64,000 nucleotides of DNA from Lasioglossum baleicum (taxonomy: Eukaryota; Arthropoda; Insecta; Hymenoptera; Halictidae): positions 1 to 64,000 of the forward strand of contig NW_027469366.1 in NCBI RefSeq assembly GCF_051020765.1, read 5' to 3'. Made by a program: the position numbers and the translations under genes. Of this stretch, positions 52,201 through 63,000 are shown in pieces; within the stretch, counting starts at the first letter, position 1; the number at the start of each line of letters is the position of its first letter. The notes beneath the pieces are model-generated. The model was not told the origin of the DNA, made no database searches, and saw nothing but the letters and a program-made list of their open reading frames with translations.

Positions 52201-54107
52201 TCTGCTATAATGTCCAATAATTTTTTTCCGTGAGCACTAGGCGTGGTACTCGCTTCTGCGGGTTATGTTCTTGGAAGGTTATTTATTCGGTAAATAGGAT
52301 GACTTTGGAACAATTGGTACTGTTCTTCGCCTGTCTGACTCCCTACTCTAATACTCATGCTGCGAATTCCGATGTCTATTGTCAATGCTGTACAGCGTGT
52401 GTATTCCTAGAATGCCTGGTTTAAGTCTCGGTATCCCAGGTGAAGATATTGAGTAAGCCGTGCGACTTCCCAAGAAGGTGGTCACGTTCATGAAAAGTTT
52501 GTCCCTCGATCTGTTGATTCATAGATAAAATTAATTTTCCCGTCACTAATGTTTATAATATTTTGCGTCGCTGAGGACAAAGTTATACTCTCGATGCAGC
52601 GTATTAGCTTCTCGGAAGGTGCGGCCTTCGGTGAAAAATTAGACTCTATATCGACAGGTAGTGTTGTACAACTATGTGACTCTGTACTTTAATATTTATA
52701 CCGGGAAGTAGGGTATTCATGCCGATACTGCACAGCGGATTTACTCACAGGACGCCTGGTTTGATTATCGGTATCCCAGGATAAGTGAAGCTATTGACTT
52801 GGCCGTTCGACGCACAAGGAACGAAGGTATTGTTCTTGAACTGTTTAACCCTTGATCATTTAATTCACACTTGAAATTAAGGGTGCCGTCACTAAAATGT
52901 AAACAAATTTGCTTCAATGTACACGAAGTTATGCACTTGATACCGCGGGATAGGTTCACGGTAAGTAAGTCATTCGGTAAATAGATTGACTTTATATAAA
53001 CTGGTATTGTTCTCCGATGGTTTGACCCTCCACTTTAACATTCAAACCGTTGATTCAGGTGACCAGTGACAAAACTGTTCAGCGCATTTGCTCCCGGAAT
53101 ACCTGGTCTGACTTTCGATATGACAGGATAGGAGATGCTATTGACATAGCCGTTCGTCTCTCAGAGAAGGTTGCAATGAACTCGTGGGGTTTGACACGCG
53201 GTCTTCTTATTCATACAAAAAATTGAGGTGCGCGTCTCCTAAAATGTATACTAATTTATATCTCTGCACACAAAGTTATACCCACGATTCAGCAGTTTAT
53301 TTTCTCGAAAGGTAAGGAATCCGGTATGGAGTATGATGTTACACAGATTTGTAACGTTCTCAAACGGCTGGACGCTCATCTTTTTTTACAAACTGCGAAA
53401 TAAGGTGTCCATTTCCATTACTGTAGAGTGGATTTACTCCTGATATGCCTGGTCTGGCTCTCGGAATCACAGAATTCGTGAAGCTATTGTCTTAGATGTG
53501 CGATTGTCACAGAAGGTGATATCGTTCTGAAATAGTTTGAACCCGATAATTCTTTTCATACACGAAAATGCGGTGTCTGTCCCCTAAAATGTCTTCTAGT
53601 TCCTTCCTGTGAACCCGAAAAATGAAAATCGCAACAGCGGCTTGCGTTCTCGGAATGTAAGGTGTAGGTTAAAAAGAACGTCTTTATACCAATTGGTAAT
53701 GACCACCGACGGTTTGACTCTCAACCAAACTATACATGCCGTGAATTATGGTGTCTGATGCCAATATTACTCAGCGTGTTTACTTCTAGAATACGTGGTC
53801 CGACTCCCGCAGGCACACGATAGGTGAAACTATTGACTTAGATGTCCGTCTTGTAAAGAAGGTGAGTACGTCATCGAACGATTTGACTCTCGATCTTCTA
53901 ATTCATGCATGAAGTTAAGGTGCCCCTCACATGAATGAATACTAATTTGCTTCTGTGAACATGCAGGACGACAGTCCCTGCAGCCGGTTTTGTTCACCGA
54001 AGGTAAGGACTTCGGTAAAACTTTGACTTTATAGCACTTGGTAACGTTCGCAAACGGTTTGACGCTCTATATTTAATATTCAAACCGTGAATTAAGGTGT
54101 CCATTGG
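49263..54107 (-). repeat. Satellite family B, '-' orientation block 4
   Basis: About fourteen copies of family B lie in reverse orientation. Landmarks are GGTGAAGCTATTGACTTA, TACTCCCGGAATACCTGG, ACTCTCGATACAGCGGGTTA (51,540s) and TATACCAATTGGTAACG. Both ~172-bp halves are visible in each copy. The block starts in the GGCATTACTAATACTG part and ends after GTGAATTAAGGTGTCCATTGG, so its two ends are at close but not identical phases of the monomer. Open frames at 49155-49421, 49418-49678, 52230-52424 and 52765-52959 (-) are satellite sequence. Confidence 0.92.
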
Positions 54108-55445
54108 TATGTCGGATCGACATACCTGATGGTCTTCGACAATTTCTTTAACCATGATTTTGATCCTTGTGCATTTTTCCCTACTCGTATGTTTATTAAT
54201 ACATGCTGTAATTGATCGTCATGGTGTTTCCGATTTTTTACGAAATTTTCCATTTTTATCATAAAAAACTTTAGTTCCGAGCAAAGCGCATTTGGAATTT
54301 GTTGTGTGTACGATTATGACTATATTATGTAGAATCCTTTGGTATTTCGTATGATTGAACGCATACGTACATATGCTTCCTGGGCGACACGTCCGCGGTG
54401 GTGTTAAACTTGCTGTCGAGCGATCGTATTATACACTACTGCATGGTTATCGTTTGTTTCCATAACCATAATATTGTGCCGTATGTTTTTTCCAAGTTTT
54501 CCATTTATTCATACATACTGGAATTTACTGTTAAGCTATTTTCCACTTTTTTCACAGTTATCAATTTTTAATTTTAAAATATTGTATTTGTCTGTAAAAG
54601 TGTCTTTTCCATTAGTCGAGTGAACGGTTATGAAAATATTATGACAAACTTATTGTTATTTTATATGATTGCCTGCATAGGTATCTACGTTGCCGGAGCG
54701 ACATGCCTGGAGTAGATTTGTAGTTGCGTATGGTGCATTGGAGCAACGCTAATGGGAGGTCTATGTTAATTTCTTTATCCTTGATCTTGTAGCGTATGCA
54801 TTCTGTCGCAGTTTCCATTTACTGATAAACACGGTAATTTACTGTTGTGATATTTTCGATTTTCTTCGAAATTTTCAATTCTTTTATTTAAAAATTATAT
54901 TCCTTAGTAAAAGTGGCTTCGGAATTAGGTGAGTATATGTTTGTGACACAATTCTGTTAAGCTTATGGTTATTCTATATGACTGTGAGTATACATGCATG
55001 CGCTGTCGGACCCACACTACTGGCGGGGCCTTGTACTTGCGTACTCCCGATCGGAGAGGCACTCCTGGATGGTCATCGTTAATTCCTCGAACCATAATAT
55101 TCTACTACATGTATTCTTTCGCAGTTTTCAATCTATTAACAAATACAGTAATCTACTATTTTGATATTTTCAATTTTTGTCAAAATTTTCAATTCATAGC
55201 TTAATAAATTTTATTTCTCTGAAAAAGTGGCTGTGGAAATAGCCACACCGTTATATGGTCCTTTATAGTGTTTTTAACCTTAATATTATACCGTATGCAT
55301 TCTTTCATAGTCATCTATTTACTTACATATACACTTATTTACTTGTTATGGCATGTTCCATTTCCTCAAAATTATAAATTTCCTGTTTCAAGATCTGTAA
55401 TTTTTTAAGAAAGTGTATTCGGAATTAGTTGAGTGTACGTTTATG
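54108..55445 (+). repeat. Satellite family C, '+' orientation block 4, left of insert
   Basis: About four and a half copies of family C are present. The left edge is GTCGGATCGACATACCTGATGG, matching the core. One copy near 55,227-55,246 has lost about 150 bp and now reads as a small perfect hairpin, GTGGCT (55227-55232) with AGCCAC (55241-55246). The block stops at GTGTACGTTTATGA, where unrelated sequence begins. Confidence 0.9.
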
Positions 55446-55826
55446 ATGTTGCCACGGGAAATACGTGACAAGTATCAAGATAAAATATACTCGGGCGGCT
55501 CTTCAACCTTGGTAGAAGAGCCCCCTTTCTAAAAAAAACTATGGTTCTTATATAAATACTTATTTCATAAAATAAGTGTAATACCGATGTTGAATAATTT
55601 AAATATTTAACGTAAGTTTTCAGGATAGGTATACGAATGCGGAAACGTTCCATTTGAGGTATAATATAGAACTGTTTTATTCGTTAGTGATCGGTTTTTA
55701 TACTACAATTTTCTGATCGAATAAGCGGTTTCTAGCCACGTGTCGTCTGGTTTTGGCTGATTCTGCAACGGTTGCTATCTGGTCGATGCGTCTAGTGATG
55801 CGTCGGCTGGAGTTTGGCTGGCGTCA
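55446..55826. other. Unassigned ~380-bp segment replacing part of a family C copy
   Basis: Family C sequence stops after GTACGTTTATGA and resumes at AACCTTG...AGTATGCATCC. About 120 bp of the expected monomer is missing and about 380 bp of unrelated sequence stands in its place. Near the left end is a strong hairpin, GGCTCTTC (55497-55504) with GAAGAGCC (55515-55522). Its loop AACCTTGGTA can add three more pairs (ACC with GGT). It is followed by CCCCTTTC and seven or eight A residues. The right end contains repeated GTCG, GCGTC and TTTGGCTG words. No terminal inverted repeats or target-site duplication were seen. A 70-codon minus-strand frame (55441-55653) matches no family I can name with confidence. 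It may be a decayed mobile element fragment or filler DNA from break repair. Confidence 0.6.
55497..55522. other. Perfect 8-bp hairpin in the unassigned segment
   Basis: GGCTCTTC at 55497-55504 and GAAGAGCC at 55515-55522 are exact reverse complements. Within the 10-nt loop, ACC and GGT can pair after an A-A mismatch. It superficially resembles a stem with a downstream C/T-rich tract. It does not match the metazoan histone 3' stem-loop, whose loop is four bases. A transcript structure or a cruciform is possible, but no function is shown. Confidence 0.75.
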
Positions 55827-57012
55827 CAACCTTGTGTTCTAAAGTATGCATCCTTCTCCTATTTTCTATTTATTTCCACATCCTGTAATTTACAGTTATG
55901 GTAATATCCATTTTTCAAAATTTCCAATTTTTAATTTACAAAATTTGTATTTCTTAGGAAAAGTGTGTTCGCAATTTGTTGTGTGTACGATTATGACTTT
56001 ATTTCGTTAATCTTATTGTTACATTATATGATTATCTACACATGTACCTACGCATCCGGAGCGACACGACAAGTGTGGACTTGTAGTTGCGTTCGGCTGA
56101 TCGGAACGACAATACTGGCTAATCTTCGTTAATTTCCTTAATCATGGTATTGTAACGTCTGCATTTTGTTAGCTTTTCTGTGTAATACTAGATATAGTAA
56201 TTTATTGTACTGATATATCCGATTCTTTTCAATATTTCCTATTTTCAATTTTAAATATAGCTATTATTAGTAAAGGTATGCTTGGAATTAGTTGTATGTA
56301 CGTTTATTACAATATTTTGTTTAGGTCTTTGTCATTTTATATAATAATCCCTATACGTGCATGCGGTGCCGGAGCGACACGACTAGGGTTGACATGCATT
56401 GCGTTCGGCAGGCAGGAACGACACTACTGTATGGTGCTGGATGATTTCCTTAACCTTGATATTGTACCGTACGCACCTTTCGCAGTTTTCTATGTATTCC
56501 TACTTACTGTATTTTACTGTAATGATATTTTCGATTTTCATCGCAATTTTCAAATTTATTTCTAAAAAATTGGATTCTATACTACCAGTGTCTTTGGAAT
56601 TAGATGATTGAACGCTTATGACTTATTGTGTTAAACAAATTGTTATTATATAGGATTAGCTGTACACGTACCTATACTGTTTAAGCGACACGACTGTGGA
56701 GGTCTTGCAGCCGCGTAGTCGCAGTCTACCATTATTTTATACATCTTGTAATTGACTGTGACGGTACTTTCGATGTTCTCATAGTTTCCAGATTTTAATT
56801 GACGAAATTGTATTTCTTAGTAAAAGCGCCTTTCGAATTAGCTTAGTGGAAGTTTATGGCAATATTTTGTATACTCGTCGTTATTTTATATGATCGTCTG
56901 CATTCGTACCAACGCTGCAGGAGCGACACGACTGGCGATGTCTTACAGTTGCCAACTGCAGATCGTAGCGTCACTGCTGGATGGTTTTTGTTAATTTGAT
57001 TAACCTTAATAT
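55827..57012 (+). repeat. Satellite family C, '+' orientation block 4, right of insert
   Basis: Nearly four copies of family C are present, starting at a diverged AACCTTG/GTATGCATCC stretch and continuing with TACACATGTACCTACGCATC and GGAGCGACACGAC. A copy near 56,725 has lost most of the core-to-TTTATTTATAC interval. The block ends at TTAATTTGATTAACCTTAAT, where the orientation reverses. The frames 56278-56565 and 56399-56611 overlap in different phases of the same copy and are not called. Confidence 0.9.
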
Positions 57013-60000
57013 AGACCGGGAGAAAATGCATACGGTACAAAATCAAGGATAAACTAACTAGCGAAGACCATTCAGTACTGCAGCTCAGATTTTCCGCAAG
57101 CAACTACAAGTGGATTCGCAACGCTGCGTAGGTACGTATAGAGAGAATCATATGAATCGACAATATGATTCACATAGTGATGTGACAGATATACACTCAA
57201 CTAACACCAATGTCAATTTTGCAAAGAAATACAATTTTTTAAATCACAAATTGGAAATTTTGAGAAAACTCGCAAATATCATAACAGTAAATTACAGAAT
57301 GCCGAAACGTATAGAAATCTGGGAAAAATTGCACACGGTACGACTTCCAGATTAAGGAAATCAAGGAAAATCGTCAAGTATTGACGTTTCGATGTATCAT
57401 ATGCAACTACAGGTCCACTCCGGTCGTGTCGCACCAGTGCGCTTATACGTATACGGTGAAGTACCGAATCGCGACAATCCGATATACCGTAAGCAACTAA
57501 AATTATGCTCCCGTCGTGTCGTACCGTGAGCGTAGGTACGTATAGACACAATCATGTATTGTATCAACATGCTTTTCAGGGTATGGTCTTAAACCTAGAT
57601 TGAACTAGTTCCAACGGCGCTCGCAATAAAAAATAGAATTAATAAAATTAGTAAATAAAAATTCAGCAAAAAATCAAAGAAATCAAAGCAATAAATGACA
57701 ATATGTAGAAATAAAGAGAAACCTGGGATGACATGCATATGGTACAAATTCAAGATTAATGAAATTAACGTAAACCACCCATTAGCGTTGCTCCAATGTA
57801 CCATTCGCAACTACAAGTATACTCCAGTCCTGTAGCTCCGGCATCGTAGGTACGTATACAGACAATCATATAAAATAACAATAAGATTGTCATAATGTTA
57901 TCACAAGCGTACACTGGACTAATTGACAGGACACTTTCTTCAAAGAAATACAATTTTTTAATACTAAAAATTGATAATCATGCATGAAATGGAAAATACT
58001 TTAACAGTAAATTACAGTATGCGCAAATAAATAAAAAATGCATACGGTACAAAGTCAAGTTTAAACATGGTAACGAAGATCGTCCACTAGTGAGGCTCTG
58101 ATGTTCCGTACACAACTACAAGACATCGCCAGTCCTGTTGCTCTGGCAGCGTAGGCATATGTACAGACAATATAATTATACAACAAAGAATTCAACAAAA
58201 TATTGTCATAAACGTACACTTAAATAATTCGAATGGCACTTTTGCTGAGAAATACGATTGTTTGAACTAAAAATAAAAAATTTTGAAAAATGAATTGGAA
58301 ATATTGCAACAGTAAGTTTCAGTAAGTGTAAATATAGTAAATATTGTGAAAGAATGCTTACGGTACAATATTGAGGAACATGAAATTAACAAAGACCACG
58401 CAGTCGAGTGGGTCCGACCAACCGAACGCAACTACACGGCCACTCTATTCGTGTCGCTCCATGAGCGTAGGAGCGAATACAGATAATCACACAATACAGC
58501 AACAAATTCAACAAAATATTGTCATAAACGAAGACTAACTAATGCAAAAGGCACTTTTGCTCAGAAATAAATCTCCCTTAACTAAAAACAGGGAAATATG
58601 GAAAAAATCGGAAGTAGCATAACAGTAAATTACAGTATGTATATATAAATGGAGAACTTAGAAGGAATGCTTACGGTACGACATCAAGCGAAGAGAAAAT
58701 AACGATGACCATACTGTAATACCGCTCCGACCTGCTGCACGCAACTACAAGACCACTCGAGTCGGGTAGTTCCGAGAGCGCGTGTTCCTGTACAGACAAT
58801 CACATAATACAACAATAAATTCAACAAAACATAGTCATAAACGTACGATAAAACAGTTCCAGCAACCCATTTCCTAAAAAATACAGTGTTTGAAATTAAA
58901 CGTTGGGAATTTTGAAAAAAATTGAAAATATTATAACAGTAAACTACAGTATGTTGGAATAAATAGAACACTGCGACAGTTTGCATTCGTTACAAAATCA
59001 AGTTTAAAGACAATATCTAAAACCATTCAGTAGTGCCTCTCCGTTCTGCAGAAATGCAAATACAAGACCTCGCCAGTCGTGTTGCTGCGACAGCGTAGGT
59101 ATGTATAGAGACAGTCATGTAAGGTACCAACAAACAGAACAAAGTATTGTCATAAACGTACATTCAAAAAATCCCAAACTCACTTTTACTAAGGAATACC
59201 ATTTTTATAATAAAAAGTGACTATTTCGAAAATAATCAGAAATTTCATAACAGTAAATTACAGAATATATAAATAAATTGAAAAAGTGGAAAAAAATGGA
59301 TATGGTTCAATGTTATGGTTATAGAAATTAACGAAGACCATTCAGTAGGCTGCCCCATTAGTGTAGGTACATTTTGGTGACATTCATATGGAATAACAAT
59401 AAAATAGACAATAAAATAATGTCTTAAACGTGCACTCATATAATTCCAGCGGCACCTTTATGGAGAAATACAATTTTTTAAACTAAAAACTAAAAATTTC
59501 GAAACAAATCCGGTATATCGTAACTGTAAATTACAGTATGTAAGAATAAATAGAAAACAGGGAAAACATGCAAACGGTACAATATCAAGGTCAAAGGAAT
59601 TGACAAGGACCTAACGGCACTGTCGCTCCGATCTAGTGAACGCTACTACAAGACCTCGCCAGTCGTGTCGATCAAATAGCGTAGGTACGTATACAGAAAA
59701 TCATACAACATAATGTCATACGCGTACACTCAACAAATTCCAAAGTCTCTTTTCCTAAGAAGTACAATTTTTTAAAATAAAAATTGAAAATTTACAATAT
59801 AATCGAAAATACCACAACTGTAAATAACAGTACGTAGAAATAAATGAAGAACTGCGAAAAAATTCATACGGTACAATATAAGGGTTAAAGAAATTAATGG
59901 CGTCCATCCAGTATTGCCGCACCGATCTGCCGTACACAACTACATGACCATGCCATGCGTCTCGCTTCAGCAGCGTAGGTGCGCGTACAGGCAATCATAT

Positions 60001-63000
60001 AATATTACAACAAATTAAAAAAAATATTGCCAAAAACGTACAATCGACTAATTCGAAAGACACTTTTGCTATGAAATACAGTTTCTGGAGATAAAAATTG
60101 GAACCTTTGATGAAAACCGAAAATGATATAACAGTAAATTGCAGTATGTAGAAATAAATAGAAAGCTGCGGAAGAATGTATACGATACAATGTTATGGTT
60201 ATAGAAATTGATAAATACCATCCATTATGCGGCTCCGATCTGCCTTACGGAACTGGAATACCACACCAGACGTATCGCTCCGGAAGCGTAGGTACACATG
60301 CAGACAATCATATAAAACAACAATGAATTTCGCAATATAGTGTCATAAATGTACACTCAAATGATTCCACTTGCACTTTTCATATTACATACATTTCTGA
60401 AATTATAAATTTGATATTCTGGAAAATAACCAAAATGCCATAACCGTAAATTGCAGTGCTTGTAAATAAATGGAACAGTGGGGAAAAATGCATACGGTAC
60501 TATATTGAAGTTAAAAAAATTAATAAAAACCATAGAGTAGTGTCGCTCCGATCTGCCGTAAGCAACTGGAAGATCTGGACAGTCGTGTTGCTCCGGCAGC
60601 GCGGGAACATATGCGGGCAGATATATAAAATGACAATAAATTTAACAAAATAACGTCATAAACACACACTCAAATAATTCCAATGGCACTTTTCATGTAA
60701 GATACTCTTTTGAACTAAAAAATTTGAAATTTTGAAAAAATAAACACAGTGCCATAATAGTAAATTACACTACGTATAAATAAATTGAAGACTGCGATAG
60801 TATGCCAACAGAACTTTATCAGTGATAAAGAAATTAACGAAGGCCACTCAGTAGTGCGGGCTCCGATCTGCTGTACGCAACTAGAAGGAGTAGACAGTCG
60901 TGCTGCTCTGGCAGGTTATATATGTATACAGACAATCGTATAAAATAAGAATATGTTAAACAGAATTATGTCACACACGTACACTGAACATAATCCAATG
61001 ACACTTTTACGATGAAATACAATCTTTTAAACTTAAAATTGATAACCATCTGAAAAATGGAAAATATCACAACAGTAAATTACAGCATGTATAAATAAAT
61101 CAAAAACTGAGCAAATGCATACGCCACAAAATAAGGATAAAGACATTATCGAATACCATCTAGTCGTGCCGCTCCTTTCTGCCGTAAGCAACTTCACGAC
61201 TTCGCCAATCGTGTCGCTCCGATAGCGTAGGTACGAATGTTGAATACAGCAATAAGTTTAGCAAAATATAGCGATAAACGTAGACTCAAATGATATCAAT
61301 GGCAATATTAATAGAGATACAATTTTTTGTAGCCAAAGTTGTAAATTTTGATAAAAAATCGCAAACATCAGAACAGTAAATTACAGAATGTATAAATAAA
61401 TGGAAAACGGGGCAAAATGCATACGCCATAATATCAGGGATACAGATGTTAACGAAGATCATACACTAGTGTTGCTCCGATCGTCCGCACGCAACAACAA
61501 GAAAACTCCAGCCCTGTCGCTCAAACAGCATAGGTACGTATACAGACAATCATACAAATTAAGAATTAATTTTTCAAAGTAATGTCATAAACGTACACTC
61601 ATCTAATTCAAAAAGCACTTTTATGAAGATATACAATTTCTAAAATTAAAAATTCAAACTTTTGAGGAAAAAAGCGTAAATATCATACGACTAAATTACG
61701 GTTTGTATAAATAAATGGTAAACTGCGAAGGAATGAATACGGCTCAATATTATGGTTAATGCAATTAACATAGGCCATCCAGTATGCACCTCCGATGAGG
61801 CCGTACGCAACAACAAGACTTCACCAGACGTGTCGCTCAAACAGCGTAGGTAGTTAACAGACAATCATATAATATAACAAAGAATTTGTTATCATATTGA
61901 CATAAACGTACACACAAATAATTGCAAAGAATAATATACTAGGAAATGAAATTCTTCAGATAAAAAATTGGAAATTTTGAAGACAATTCAAAATATCATA
62001 ACTGTAAATTGCAGTATGTAGAAATAAAGAGAAGACTGCGAAAGAATGCGTACGGTACAACATTATGGTTATGGAAATTAACGAAGAGCTTGCAGTATGC
62101 CGCTCGGATCTGCCGTACGCTACAATAAGACATCGACAGTCTTTTTTGTTCTGGCAGCGTTGGTACATGTACAGACAGACATATAAAATATCAAGAATTC
62201 AAACAGGGTAATGTCATAAACGTAAAATCAACTAATTCCAACGGCAACATTACTAAGAAACAATGTTTTAAAATAAAATTTGTGAATTTTGATAGAAATC
62301 GAAAATACCATGCGAGTAAATTACAGTATAATAAACAAATGGTCACCTGCGAAAGAATGCATACGGTGCAATATAATGATTGAAGAAATGATCCAAGATC
62401 ATCCAGTATGTCCGTCCTATCTGCCGTACGCAACTACTAGACTTCGCCAGTTGTATCTCTCCGGCGGCGTAGGTATGTATACAGACAATTATTTAAAATA
62501 ACAAGGCATTTAACGAAATATTGTCATAAACGTATACTCAACTATTTCCAAAGGCACTTTTACTAAGAAATACAATCTTTTCAACTAAGAATGGAAAATT
62601 TTAAAAGAAAGGTTAGGGAAATTAATGAAGATTGTACAGTAGTGTCGCTCCGATCTACCGAATGCCACTACATGGCCTCTCTAGCCGTGTCGCTGCGGAA
62701 ACGTAGGTACGTAAACAGACAATCATACAAAATAACATCAGGCTTAACAAAATATTGTCATATACATAATCTCACATGATTCAAAAGACTCTTTTCGCAA
62801 GAAATTCAATTTGACTAATTGAAAGTTTGACAATTTAGAATGGAATTGAATATATTGTAACGGTAATTTACCGTATATAGAAATAAATAGAAAACAGAGA
62901 AAGAATGCTTGCGGTGCAATATTGAAGTTAATGAAATTAACAAAGACCGTACAGACGTGTAGCTCCGACTTACTGAACGCAACTACAAGGCCACTCTATT

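Noticed and set aside
55497..55522. Histone-type 3' stem-loop or bacterial-type terminator
   Set aside because: The stem is longer and the loop is ten bases, unlike the four-base histone loop. There is no upstream gene and the surroundings are eukaryotic satellite.
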